Shown here: positions 35,092-48,850 of the stretch, in pieces | Numbering within the stretch: the first letter of the stretch is position 1 | Layout: each line of letters opens with the position of its first letter | Assembly: GCA_963853835.1 (NCBI GenBank) | Contig: OY970834.1 | Span: 41,323,257 to 41,387,256 of the forward strand | DNA length: 64,000 nt | Direction: 5' to 3' | From: Calendula officinalis | Taxonomy: Eukaryota > Streptophyta > Magnoliopsida > Asterales > Asteraceae | Translations under genes and position numbers: made by a program | Notes under the pieces: model-generated | What the model saw: only the letters and a program-made list of their open reading frames with translations | The model's database searches: none | Told to the model about the DNA's origin: nothing

Positions 35092-38000
35092 TGTTGGAAT
35101 ATGCTTCACGTACATGACATATAGTTATATGGCTAGACGCATGTGAGCCTAAAGGGTCACACACTAATACAGCAAACACCATTTAATATATATAATATAA
35201 TTAGGGTAATTATATTATTTATATAAACTATAGTTACTTGACTAGTTATGTTTTAATTAATTGTTAAGTTAAAACATATTAGTGAGTAATATAAAGAATC
35301 AAAGGTATAAGGGGCTAAGTGTCATATCTCCTAACTTGTAATTAGGGAATATATACTTAGCTTAGGGAGTAAGAAAGATGAACCCTAATGCTCCCTATTT
35401 GCCCCATACGGCCGCCCCTCGTGAAATCAAAATATACGTCCGCAATCTCACCAACAAATAAAACAGAGGTTTTGGTTTTGTGATGCATGAAAAAAAAGAA
35501 CAGAAACGTTTTCCTTTTTTTTTTTTTTTTTGGGATTTGTTTACACGCCCAACAAATAAATAGAGATTTGGTCATTTGGTTCGTAATTTGATTCTTGCTC
35601 AAGGGACTAGCATTCCATTTGGTGTTCTTGATATGGTGTAGTGTGGATACCATTAGAGGAATTCTAGTTTGAATTCTTGGAGTTCTTCATCCTCATTCGT
35701 TGGTGTAATCAAAGGCTTCAAGGGTATGATTTTCATACTAACCTCTTTGATTATTTATGCTTAATTACTTCGTCAATATGTAGATCCGTTATTAGTGATT
35801 TAATAAATTATTTTCACTGCGTTTTACTTGATTAAACCGTAAATCACTAACAGTGGTATCACGAGTCATCATATTGATGATTTAATTAGCAAGTTTTTTG
35901 TAAAAAGTAGCAATTTTTTTATATATAAAATTGGGTTAAAAATTAGATTTTTTGGAACCCTATTTGCTACTAGTTACAAAAATCTAAATAAAAAATCAAT
36001 CTTGATTATTGATTTTTTTTTATATTATTTGGCTTGGATTTTATTTTAATTGTTAATATTTTATATGGCAAAACATGTATTTTTTCCATATCCCAAGCCA
36101 AAGCCTTGTCAATTATTGCTTGTTTGTGCAAACCGATGAAAACCTAGACCGTTTGTGATTGAATGTGATTGTGTTTGGTTGTTTGGTTGTTTTGAGAAAA
36201 GCCGTGTTTTTGGCTTAAATTGTTGTAGTTTGTTTTATTTTTTTTCTTTTATTTTTGGTGCCATTTTTTGGGGAAAATTTCATTGTAAAAGTAATTAGAA
36301 TAGTTGTATTTTGTTTCTTTGTACTTTGTAATTTGTTGACCAAAGGTGAAGAAAAGATGAGGACAACACAATAATTTTCGACACCTCCTGTGCAGCTGCA
36401 CGAAAACAGACTCTCCTGGAGATTGGCTATTCCGTTGGACCTGAAACCACCGCCAAAATTTCCGCAACTCAGAGACCTACAACTTTACAGAAGGCGGAGA
36501 AGACCACCGAAGACTCCTTCAGTGACTTTTCGGGCTTTGAAGTCAGACTGAATTTTCTGGCAGATTGCATTTTTTCACAAAAATGATGGTTTCTACTTGC
36601 CCATGAATGTCATGGGGCAAGTGGGAGCCCATTGGGTTTATGTAGGCCCGTTTGGGTTCGTGTTGGCCCGTCCCATAGTTTGACCCTTCGGTCCGTCGTG
36701 ATGACTCACGTGACCGAACCTAGGATTTCATCGGTCGAGGTTTGCAAAAAACTTGTTGCATGTTTTATTTATGTTTGTGGTTGTTTTCATTTCTATTAGA
36801 TACAAGTAATAAAACAATTAAAATACGATTTTAGACACAAACATTAAAACATCCAAACTTTTTATCATCTATGATTACTTGTTAATCATTAATGATTAAT
36901 TTTTAATCTAAACTTGTATTTGAGATTAAACAAAGTTTAAATACGATTTGAACTTACACCTTAATAACCGTTACATGTTTTTACCGTTTATTAACCGACT
37001 TATGAAGTGGTATAAATGAAGTACATGATTCATTCATATCTTAATAAAATTTTATCTTAAAATTTTCCATACCTAAAATTTAAGTCACGCCGTCCAATCG
37101 GTTCAAATCACTTGCTTCTATTTTTGAATTCACGTGAGACGTGGTTTGAATTTAGATCCGAGGTCATTATTCTCTACGCGTGAGACCTAGATCTATTTTG
37201 ACATGATTTCACATTGGATGACTTAATCGAGTTAACGGTGAGACCTTGACTCGAGGAGAAGATGCGACAAACATGCCACTTGACCCTAGATGCTTGTTCA
37301 CTAGGTGCCATGAAGTCCCATACCTCTAAGAGTTGCACTAGTAATGCAATTGTTGATCGTCACCTACCTATTGGATCTATCATCTCTAGCAGATCAACTG
37401 ATGCGGTGATAGAAGCTCAATGGGATCTTAGCTTTAATTAAAATTAATTGGGTAGTTAATTGATTAAAAAAAATTATTATTGAAAATACTATTTTTTGAA
37501 CTTTGTGTGTTATACAGATAACAACAACAAATCAAAACCTAAGTATCTCCACTCTAAAATCAGTTCTTGAAAACTGAAACTGACTAATATCAACTTTATC
37601 GACTGATATCGAACTCTAAGGATTGTCCTTAGAGATGAGAACAAGTTGATACACCTATAAGAGGCCTTACCTGAGGCACCTCCTGCCAATTCTTCTGCTG
37701 CTGTTCGTCAAGCCTTTACTGAAACGTTTAACGAACACCAAGAAGTCGCTATCATATGCTTGTGAGCATGAACTTCGAGATTTGAAAGAACTTCGAGGAA
37801 CTCACAGCATATGACCTGATAAGCGAGTTGAAAATGATATTTCAACAACAAGCAGAACTTGAACTGTTCAAAACAGTTAAAGCATTCAACACTTACAAGC
37901 AGGAGGACGGCCAATCAGTTAGCACTTACATCTTGAATATGAAAATGCTATACTGATCAAATGGAGCGTCTTGGTTACCCATTGCCACAAGTTCTTGGAA

Positions 38001-41000
38001 TGAGCTTGATTCTTACCTCACTATCCAAGGACTATGACCAGTTTGAAAAGAGTTTTAAAAATACATAGCATGGGGAAGACAATTGGTGTATTACATGCTA
38101 TGGTAAAACTGGTTGAGCAAAGGTTACCCAATTCTTTTCTAGCAATCAGGGAAGGTAAAACCGCAAGCACAAGGCAAGAGTCTAGGTAAGGGTAAGCTAG
38201 TTTCCTTTTCCAAACCTACGATTCCCCCACCTGCTAAAAAGGAGCACCCTGCAAAGGATATTTTTTGCCATCATTGCGATGAAACCGGCCATTGAAGGAG
38301 GAATTGTCCTCCCTACTTGGCAGAGTTGATGAAGGACAAATGTGTTCTGGCTAGCACATTAGGTATCTTCATTATAGAACTCTAAACTTTCACTAATGAA
38401 TCTCGAGTGTATGACACTAGTTGTGAAACTCACATTTACACAAATGTGCAAGATTAAAAGTGAAGTAGAAAGCTAAATGAAAGGAAGCTGTGATCTTATC
38501 CTTCATAATGCATTAATTATTGTTTTGAACAATTGTCAATTATGCGTTGGTTTAGCTTTATCGTTTGTTGAATAATGGATTATGATGTTTTGTTTTATGA
38601 AAAATAACATGTTTTTATTACTATTCCTTGTAATAGTATATTTGAAATTAATATGCATGATCCTAATTCAAATGATAGTTCTATATACAAATGTAGCACT
38701 CAAGAATCCAAAACGGTTTGGATTCCATTTACCTAGAGCATTGTCATCTTTTCCACATAAACGAGAAACGCATTTTTATACTACAACTCGACGGGCTTCT
38801 TAACAAATGATTATGAATCATTTAAATGCCTCTCTTGTATATTATGGAAAGATAACAAGAATGCTTTTCTCCCATGTTGGCGAAAAAGCTGAAATCTACT
38901 TGGACTCATACATACTGATGTATGTGGCCCTTTTAGAACTAAGACTAGGGAAGGTGCCACCTACTTTCACTGATGATATCATTCGATGTGGTTATGTTTA
39001 CTTGATTAAACATCAACAATGAAGCTTTAATGATATCAGTCGCTATGGTTATGTTTACTTGATTAAACATAAACATGAAATCTTTGAAACGTTCAAAGCT
39101 TTCTAAAGTAAAAGTAGAAAATCAACTCGGCAAGACAACAAAGGCTTTATGTCCTGATCAAGGAAGAAAGTACATGAGTCAAGAGTTTCTGGATCATCCA
39201 ACACATCGTGAGATTGTCTCACAATTCACTCCTCCATACGCCCATAAGATAATGGTCTGTATGAAAGGAGATTTCAGACCCTGTGTGACATGGTTCGATC
39301 TATGATGAGTCCTACTACTCTTACACTATCCTTTTGAGGGGCATGCACTGAAGTCTGCTGCTCGAATACTCAATATGGTTACGACCAAAAGGTTAAAAAG
39401 ACAACATATGAGATATGGCATGGGAAAGTCCCTAATTGTCTTACTTGAAGATCTGGGGTTGTGAGGATCTCGTGGAACGAGACATGCCGAACAAACTTGA
39501 GCCCATATCTATCAAGTATATCTTCATTACTATTTTACTTCCCAACTGAGAACAAATTGTTGTTACTCGGTATGCTGAGTTTCTTGAGAACAGTCTCATT
39601 TCACAAAGCAAGTGGGAGCACTATAGACTTTGACAAGATTCAAAGTGAAGATACACAACCTTCTGGTAACACTAGCAAATATCATTCTGAGGCTAGACAT
39701 ATAGATGTTGGACCACAGGATGATGTTGTTCCCATTCGTAGGTCCGCAAGGACACCTCATGCACCTGAACGATATAGATTTATGTCGAAGCCGAGGAGCA
39801 AAGTTTCGAGGATCCTAATGAACCCCCTAACTATCAAGTTGCATTATCGAATTTTGAATTCGAAAAATGACTTGAAGCTATGAATGCGAAAATGTAATCC
39901 ATGATAGACAACCAAGTTTTGAACTTGGTTGATCTTTCTTAAAAATAGTAAGACTGTTGACATGGATGAGAATATACACACCTATAAATCTCTTCTAGTA
40001 ACAAAAGGTTACACTCAATCCTACTGGATTGACAATGATGAAACCTTCTCGCCTGTTACTAAAGATATTAGGATTATTATAGCCAAAGTAGTGTACTATG
40101 ACTATGAGATTTGGTTTATGATGAAATCAAAACGTTTGTTTCACCTAAAACCCAAATTGAGCATGTGTATATATGAAAGCTAGTGGGAGCGTTGTCGTTT
40201 CTCAAGTCATACATGTTGATGACACGTCACTCATGTGAAACAATATACCAATGCTACAAGATGAAAATCCTGGCTTGGAAAATGTTTTGACATGAAGGAT
40301 TGTAGGGATATGACATACATACTTGGAGTAAAGATCTATAATGATAGATCAAAGCGGTTAATTGGTTTAAGTCAAAAGTGCTTACATTGACAAAATTCTA
40401 AACGGTTTAGACTGGTACTCCCAAACGAGGAAGTCCTCGTATACCACACAATGTAAACTTGAGTGAGACTCAAGGACCTTCCACACCTGATGTGGTGAAG
40501 CGAATGAATGTAATCCCCTATGAATCGGCTATTCCGTTCATCATGTACGCTGTAAGGAGCACTAGGCCAAATGTAACGTCCTTAGGGGACCTTACTAGAA
40601 AATACCAACAGAATCCACGAGAGAGTCACTGGATTGCTGTTAAGAACACATTAAAGTATTTTTGAAATATTGGATATATGTTCCTTGGTTATGGTGGAGA
40701 TACGAAACTGAAACTAAGTATACTTGCTATACTTATGCCGGTTTTGTAATAGGCCGTGATGACGCTAGATCCTATTTGCGAAGGTTCACTACATTAGAAT
40801 GATTTATCTTGATATGTGAAATTCGTACTCTTAAAGTTCAAACAGATAACTAACTAGCTGACGTTTTATCGAACTCAATGTCTTGTACCAAACATATTGG
40901 ATATGAATAGAACATTGGACTTCGACAAGCTAGTAGTTTCATGTAAATCTGTTTTAGTATTTGGATAGTGGTACGGTGAGCAGTTTATATTGGAATAAAT

Positions 41001-42550
41001 TGATATATTTGATATGATCGTTTTTATATGAATATCTACTGTGTTCTATATTTGCATGTTTACATCCTTGAATATTTACTGCGTTTTATATTCTAAATTG
41101 TCCATTGTCATATTAATAATATGGGAATATTATTAAGACAAATCTGAGGGTATTGATGACATCATCTTAGTATGACTATGGATGATGAAATCAAACTCAC
41201 ATGTTGTTCATTGTGATGCACAATTGGACTGACCCAACCTATGAGAAATCACTTCCTGGATTTATGTCACAAGTGAATCTCACAAAGGCTTTGTCGCTTA
41301 TCCTCTGACTTGAGATGCAAGCTAGTTTGTATATATGGAGTGCCAAACTTTGATGTGGTTAAACGCTGACCTGAATAAGGCTGCTATAACAACCATCCTC
41401 AGGTTTGTCATTAAGCGTATATCAAACACGTGTAGTCAATAAAGAATTTGTTCCTCCACATGTTTGGATTAGATACTACTGGGGCCCTCGATGATTTGAA
41501 TAGATGCTTGTACGGCCGTACCCAAAGGTAATCAAGATGAATCTTGATTGGTTTGGTAATCTACTTCAATGTATAGATCGAGAAACAGAATCGTTGAAAT
41601 TTTAGATTGACATTAATCATTGTCTAAAATTTAACATGGTATCAGTAACAAAAGGATAACTGATTGAAAAACTTTGAACCTAGACTTTTCTGAAACTCAC
41701 TCATATACTTCTAGGGGCATTGGCGGGTTGCTAGACTCTAACCTTTGCTTGTATAACTACTTGATTGTTATGACGTGCGCAAGTGGGAGCTGTTGGAATA
41801 TGCTTCACGTACATGACATATAGTTATATGGCTAGACGCATGTGAGCCTAAAGGGTCACACACTAATACACCAAATACTATTTAATATATATAATATAAT
41901 TAGGGTAATTATATTATTTATATAAACTATAGTTACTTGACTAGTTATGTTTTAATTAATTGTTAAGTTAAAACATATTAGTGAGTAATCTAAAGAATCA
42001 AAGGTACAAGGGGCTAAGTGTCATATCTCCTAACTTGTAATTAGGGAATATATACTTAGCTTAGGGAGTAAGAAAGATGAACCCTAATGCTCCCTATTTT
42101 CCCCATACGGCGCCCCTCGTGAAATCAAAATATACGTCTGCAATCTCACCAACAAATAAAATAGAGGTTTTGGTTTTGTGATGCATGAAAAAAAAAAGAA
42201 CAGAAACGTTTTCCTTTTTTTTTTTTTTTGGGATTTGTTTACACGCCCAACAAATAAATAGAGATTTGGTCATTTGGTTCGTAATTTGATTCTTGCTCAA
42301 GGGACTAGCATCCCATTTGGTGTTCTCGATATGGTGTAGTGTGGATATCATTAGAGGAATTCTAGTTTGAATTCTTGGAGTTCTTCATCCTCATTCGTTG
42401 GTGTAATCAAAGGCTTCAAGGGTATGATTTTCATACTAACCTCTTTGATTATTTATGCTTAATTACGTCGTCAATATGTAGATCCGTTATTAGTGATTTA
42501 ATAAATTATTTCCGCTGCGTTTTAATTGATTAAACCGTAAATCACTAACA
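35092..42550 (+). mobile_element. Ty1/copia LTR retrotransposon (element E), degenerate
   Basis: The LTRs are 35092-35852 and 41791-42550, both starting TGTTGGAATATGC and ending CACTAACA. The target duplication GAAGC is at 35087-35091 and 42551-42555, and the unoccupied site TTTGGAAGCTAGCAGG is intact at 50907-50922 in the sister LTR of element C. The left LTR is followed by GTGGTATCACGAGTC, an altered tRNA-Met primer-binding site, and AAGTGGGAGC precedes the right LTR. LTRs differ at roughly 16 positions by eye, about 2%. Confidence 0.95.
37515..40900 (+). pseudogene. decayed copia gag-pol of element E
   Basis: Pieces in all three frames follow copia order. Gag starts near 37515 (INFIDWY, LRIVLRDENKL, ending in PPA) and continues with LTSLSKDYDQFEKSF near 38005-38050. 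A zinc knuckle CHHCDETGH-stop-RRNC is at about 38266-38307, where the usual Trp is a TGA. Integrase is seen as SQEFLDHPTHREIVSQFTPP near 39178-39240. Reverse transcriptase is seen as LLVTKGYTQ..DNDETFSPVTKDIR near 39985-40070. RNase H is seen as SHWIAVKNTLKYF and ADVLSNSM near 40630-40880. Many stops and frameshifts make it non-functional. Confidence 0.9.
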
Positions 42551-43786
42551 GAAGCTAGCAGGTGTTGAGATTTCCACCGAGCCGGGTTTTGGCTTAATCG
42601 AATTATGTTTAGAACCATGAGTTGGTGTCATGGTTCCATCTGTTTTGGCGTTGGGAATTCTGTTCTATCAAGCCTTGTCGGGACTGATTTTGATGACCTG
42701 TTTGGGTAATGATTATTCGTCTTGTTCGTGTTCCTTTCGTTGAGTATTAATAGTATTGTTGTTGCCCCGTTTTGTTTATCAAATCCGTTTTGTTATGAGC
42801 TGTTTCGGTGACATTTGTACTTTGTTTCCATCTAGTTGTCGAGTTTAAATCTCTGGATCTCGGGTTGGGTACGTAAAAGCCTTTGTCTATAACTAGACGT
42901 TTTATAAATCGAGAAATCCGGAAACCGAACCTTTAGGTTCTTGGTTTCCTTAAACCGGAAAGATTGCAAATAATGAGCTAGATAACTCCTAAACATAATT
43001 TCTGAGATAAAATAAGTTTCGGGGATGTCGGGTGTCCCGGGACTGAACGGGTTGATGTCGGGATTGTAAAGCGGGTTTTATAAACACACTGAATTTTGGG
43101 CAGACTCTGTTGGTCATGTTCAGGTCTGTTTTTCTCACACTTAAAATACGTTTTTGAATTTTTGGCCCGCGTAGGTCTCTAGTTTTCTGAGTCATCTTTC
43201 CGTTTCCGCAGACGGCTCGTCGATCTGAGTTATTGTTTAAAACTTATGACCATTCTAATACGCTGCTGTCAGAATTTCTACCTGTGCAGCTATGATGTTT
43301 TGTGAGCCTGTTTTGAGGCCCTTAGATTTCGTTTTTGGGCAGAAGCCACCTGAGAGTGTTTTGTAGAATTCCGAGTCTAGTTTCAGTGGTAAAAATTTGG
43401 GACAAATCTAATGAACGGTTTGAGAGTTATGACTGTTTCCGTTAGAGTTCTGAGTGCTGCCAAATCCTGTTGGGAATAACTTTGAGCCGAGTTTTAATAC
43501 GAGTCTTGTTATGCATTGTAGGATCCTTTAGGAGCTGAATCGTGACCTTGTGCGTGCCAAGGACTTCTAGGAGCTTACGTTTATTCGAGGTGGGTAATCT
43601 CACTATAAACTTGTACTTACTTTCGATTCATGATTATGTGCTATATGTTATGAATTTTCTTGTTGATTGAGCTTGAGTATTGATTGTGCGATTTATCTGA
43701 TTTATCTGTGATCTGAGTTATCTGGTTATTGAGTTGTCTGAGTTCTGAGTTTTTGAGTTAAAACATTAAACATAATATACTTGACT

Positions 43787-43883
43787 TGACACCGAAGAGC
43801 ACTGGTGTCAGATGTTTGTCTTGGCACCGAAAAGTACTAGTGCCAGACGTTTTGACTCAACACCGAAGAGTACATGTGTTGAG
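43787..43883 (+). repeat. three tandem hairpins with a common loop, left LTR of element C
   Basis: Hairpin 1 has stem TGACACC/GGTGTCA (43787-43810). Hairpin 2 has stem TGGCAC/GTGCCA (43822-43845). Hairpin 3 has stem CTCAACAC/GTGTTGAG (43856-43883). All three loops contain CGAAGAG(C/T)AC or CGAAAAGTAC. Stems differ in sequence but each is fully self-complementary, which points to selection on folding. Confidence 0.8.
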
Positions 43884-46698
43884 CCTCGAGGTGGTGTGAG
43901 GCAGGTCGAGGTTGATCTCTCGGCCCAAGTCACACTAGTGCGCTATATAAATTAAAATCTGAGTAATAAAATCTGAGAAATAAATTTGAGTAACTGAGAA
44001 TTGAGTAGAGTCTTTAGGGATCACTTATGTGGTGTGGATTGTTTGTATGTGTATGTTTATTAGGTTGAATTGGGTTCAGCAGGTACTAGCTAGGGAAAGA
44101 GAAGGTCAGTGGTTGATGAGTTGCGTTTCGGTTTCATGTTTTGGATTTGGAGTTATGTTTGTCGAGTCAAACGATTTTAAAATCATATTTATTATTCCGC
44201 ATTTAAAACCTTTTATTTATTCCGCATTTAAAACCATGAGACGGTTTATTTTTTTATTTTCAATGAGATGGGACCGTTTGTTTACTTGTACTTTTGGGGA
44301 AAATATTTTATTTTATTTATTAATTTTTTTTTTAAATTTCCCCTTGATTTTTGGGATGTTACAAGTTGGTATCAGAGCTCTGGCTTGATAGAATTGGGTT
44401 CACAAGGGGTGGATTCCAAACTCAAGTTGAAGCATGAGTTAAATGAGAAAAACATGATTATGAGAAGTTATTAAACCCAGTCGAGAAAATTGTTGAGCCA
44501 AATTATTGTGTTGAGTAATTTATATACATGTGATTAGAGAATATATAAGAGTAATTGAGAATAATTGAATTCATGTTATAGTGTAACGATCAAATTGTAA
44601 GAAATTAATAACCAAGATTAATAGTGCAAATGAGAAGTAACAAGTGCGTTAAATATAAAGTAATGAGATAATGGGAAATTATTAAGTTAGAATAATGAAA
44701 ATTTATTTATGAATCATTTGAATCGAGTTAAAATGATAAATTATTATAATAAGTTTAAAAGATAAAGGTTTAAACCAATGGAGAACTACTAAATCAAGTT
44801 AAGCGAATAAATTATTAAAATAAATCAAATGAGAAAAATTTTATTATAAGCAAACATTAAATTTGAACTAAGGAGATTATCAAGTTAAACTATTAAATTC
44901 AGTGTCACCAAATATTATGCTTTATTGAATAATTACTAAATCGATAATAGTTAATTAACACGAGCGCATGAGAAAGATATAAGTGTATCAAATATTAATT
45001 TTTTCATTAAAATACTATGAGTTTCTAAATCGAGAAGACAATAAAAATATAAAGTAATAAGGAAATTTTATATTGAGAATGAGAATTTACTGAGTAACTA
45101 AATACACGAGAATTAATGGAGTAGGTAATTAATGAGTTAATTAATTGAGTAAGGAGAAGACATTTAATTGAGGCAAATAAAACTTAAAATAAACTGAGAC
45201 TAATGAGTAACTTATAGTCAAATTAATCGAGAGACAATCAAATGAGAACAAAGAGAGAAAATAATTAACAAGCCAAATGATAAAATCATTAATCGCGTTG
45301 ATAAATATCGTTGAAATGAGTTAAGCGAGTAGTGTTAAAAAGAGTTAACAAGAGATTGTTAAATATGAGTTAACGAAGAACTAATAACGCAACTTAAAAG
45401 AGAAATTATCTGTTCAAGTAGTATAAGTAATTAAATCTGATCACGCGTGGGATCGCAAAGAACGAGAAAATGGGCATATTGTGCGACTTATGAGAAATCA
45501 TTAAACGAGATTTAGGTTAAAAAGATCATATAGCTTGCATTGAGTTAAAAGCAAGTTGTAGAAATTTGAGATGAGTATATGCAATTTGAGTAAGAGGCAT
45601 TAGTTGCCTACTATCTGAGATTTTTGTGTGATAAAATACATTTATCTATTATATAATAAAACAAGCTTTTATAGATGGCCACGTGGCACCTCTTAGAAGC
45701 CAGAATGACACATGACATTTTTATAGAATTTACAGTTTTTTAATTGACCGATAATTAAATATTAATTGCCATTAATTTCGGATCCTAATACCCAAAATAA
45801 CAAACTCCATTTTAAAATACGAAAAAAATAATTAAATGCATGAATTTCGTATTTCCATGATTAACTCAATATTTAATTAACAAACTCCATAATTATCTCC
45901 ATTTTTTGAAATCTGGTGATTGAAAAATTCAAAATGTTAATGACTGCAAATTTTCTGTAAATACGAAATCTTTTTAATGTCAGGAAATTTTTTCTGTAAA
46001 TACGAAATCTTTTTGATCATATTGGAATACGAAATCATATAACATTTTCTGTTAAAAGAAAATTTATGAATCTTTTTAATGCCAGAAAATATTTTTAGAA
46101 ACGTAAGACTTTTTAGGAATTTTTAAAATTAGGACTCTTTTTAATAAAATATACAGATTTAAATATAGACCTTTACAACTTTTTATTAAATAATTAAATT
46201 CGGTAATTACCTTAATTAAGATTCGGTTTATAATACTGATTCCTTTAAATTTATTTATTCCATATTTATAAAATAATATATTTCAATAAAAAAGTATATG
46301 CAGATTAAAATTTGCACCATTTTTATACTTACTTAAATTAAATATATTTTAAATACGAAATTATATTAACATATACAGATACAGATTAAAATCACCACCA
46401 TTTTTATACTTACTTAAATTAAATAAATTATAAATACGAAAATATAATTACTAATACCCTTACCGAATTTAAAACTTAAACCCCTACGAAATTATAGGGA
46501 TTATCATTATCTCACATTTAAACCTCCATCCTACATAAAGACTCTATATTTTAATGTTTTTTTTTATCGGAATACTCATCTGCAGCATTGTTTTCATCTT
46601 CTTAACGCAAAAAATCCGGTACCATGCTATCCTTAATCATGTTTTAGTAATCATGCGTAATTCACACAGTTTTACTTATTTCCATTTTTTAGTAATCA

Positions 46699-46745
46699 TG
46701 CATTGTCAACGCCACCTATAAAGCTCTGCGTTGACAATGCAGAGC
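46699..46745 (+). repeat. overlapping alternative hairpins inside the Helitron
   Basis: TGCATTGTCAACGC (46699-46712) pairs perfectly with GCGTTGACAATGCA (46728-46741). The right arm can instead sit in the loop of GCTCTGC/GCAGAGC (46723-46729 with 46739-46745). The two folds are mutually exclusive. Confidence 0.7.
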
Positions 46746-47280
46746 TAATAGATCGTGCCGGCAATGTTTTTAGTCTATATGTTTTTAGTGATTTTATTTA
46801 ACTTTTTTTTTAATTGTGTTAAGTTGCCTTGAAATAGACCAGTCATTTGTAATCTTAATCAGTTATGTCAATCATATCTGATGCAGGTTGTTGATGTGAA
46901 GAAAAACCTTACTTAATATGTTCAAGGATATGTTTATCATGTTGCACAGCAAATGGCAAATGCTTCTCTATCAGGGTAGAGGTTAGTTATTGTTATTCTT
47001 GTGTCTTATTAGAATGAAGGGCAATAGCAAAATAAAAGTTTAAATATAAATACTGATTTATGTGAAAACGGGTCAGCTCAGATTATTTTTTGTTGCCAAG
47101 GGTTCAACCTAAGAGTTAGCTTGAAGGGAAATGGTTTAACTGTCATCTATGGGAAAAAAAAAGGTGTTTATTATTAGGCAAATTAGCCAAAACATAAGCT
47201 TGAAATCTTCAGTTTTTATATTTTACATTAAATGATATCAATTGCACATATAAAACTAAAATTATACTCCTTGATTCTTA

Positions 47281-47572
47281 CTACTTCCTCCGTATCAAAA
47301 TAAGTGACACTTTCCATTTTGGGGTGTATCAAAAAAAGTGACAAACTTTGAAAACTTTCCTTATTAGGTAAAAATAGTGGGGCTCATACCCACTAACTAT
47401 CCACTTTAATAAAGTGAAAATACCCTTATACCCTTATTTTTACTTTTAAAACTCATTAATATCACTTTATTCAAGAAAAGTAAGATCCATTTTCCACTAA
47501 CTATGTACTTTAATATTTTACCTCAAAAAACGTGTAAGCCAATTTGTGCCACTTATTTTGATACGGAGGAAG
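47281..47572. mobile_element. Stowaway MITE (second family) inside the Helitron
   Basis: The left end CTACTTCCTCCGTATCAAAA and the right end TTTTGATACGGAGGAAG are inverted repeats, with TA on both sides (47279-47280 and 47573-47574). It is the same family as the copies at 23136 and 62605. Confidence 0.92.
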
Positions 47573-48850
47573 TAATATTTATATTCATAACCTCTTATAT
47601 GGATTCACTAAAAAAAAAAGGATCATCATTTCAATAATAGCTTTTATTATCATATTTAATAACTAATTTTTCCATTAATTTATCTAATTTTGTAGGTCAA
47701 CACCGTTGAATAACATAAGTATGCACTGTTTTCAACTACAATTATTATAGATAAAGATGTATGTAATATGCGTACATATTAAATGGCCTAAATCTTCCAT
47801 GGAACTTCTGACTGTCAATTTTGTGTAAATACTGTCCCTTTATGGCAACGTTTCATTTCCTTTTATTTGTATAGTTACCTAACTGTTGTAGTTACAAAAT
47901 TTACTTCATTATCATGAATTATATAAAGACATTATGCTCTTCATGAAAGGTACTCACAACAGGTGATCAATTTCACACCATTAATAAATGTCTATTATTT
48001 ATTTATTTCCGCTTATTTTGATATAGATTTTGTTCATTCAATGAATTAAACATGTGTAATTTTTGAACATGTTCATGATTCTTGCATTCAGTGTCGCAAA
48101 TGTGCAACTTTATTTTCATATAATGTGTGTTGGTACTTTTTGGAGCTAGATTTCTCATTATGCTTAAGTATACAATATTAAACCTATTAAGATTTTAATG
48201 AGAATAACCTTAAGTTATTTGTGATACGACTGAAAACTGCAAAAATTATGCCCTTATTTATCTTGCCTTACTTCCTACAAATATGTAGATGGATTTGTCA
48301 AAAAAAGAAAGCATATATAACACCAAAAGGACTCCATACTTCGTAATTCACAAGTATTTATAGTACTTTTTCGCTGTGTAAAAAAATTTAAGGCCCGCAC
48401 AATGGAAATCTTAGTGATCTTCTAATGCATTCCATTGGCGGAAAGTTATATTTTTCTGCCCATACGAAACGAGCTTTAGAGCCATAAATTAACCTGATTT
48501 TTAGGTTGTTTATTTGAATAACCAGTTGTAGTGTTCATTTAATTAAAGTTAATCATTAATTCCCGAGTTACTTGCAATGCATAAAATCATATAATTACGG
48601 AATTTTACCAGAAAGTAATTGCATATAATACTCTATAAGAATTATATATTGTAAGCTCCTATTCCATAATCCGCGTTTTAAAAGCATTATATATTTTCTT
48701 ATCGTGTATTTAATAATTATCAAATTTATGAAAAAAATTTGTATTCTATACAAATTACGTTTAGTAAAATTAATGACAGCCCGTGATTTTTCACGGGTCA
48801 TAACCTAGTGTGAATTATGTACTTGTGCTGTAGTGATTGATAGTGGTGCG

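Larger units (their letters stand above)
33941..44363 (+). repeat. left LTR of element C, interrupted by copia E
   Basis: Its own sequence is 33941-35091 and 42556-44363. It matches the right LTR closely but retains about 100 bp near 34080-34190 that the right copy lacks. Copia E splits it at GAAGC. Confidence 0.9.
45645..48808 (+). mobile_element. non-autonomous Helitron
   Basis: The 5' end is A|TCTATTATATAATAAAAC at 45645. The 3' end is CTAG|T at 48805-48809, preceded by the hairpin CCCGTGA-TTTT-TCACGGG (48780-48797) 7 bases before CTAG. The TC start, the near-terminal GC hairpin, the CTRR end and A/T insertion without target duplication are the Helitron signature. No Rep/helicase frame is present. 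The 3.2-kb cargo is AT-rich and includes a Stowaway MITE (47281-47572), a two-way hairpin (46699-46745) and a possible captured exon near 46886-46979. Confidence 0.88.
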
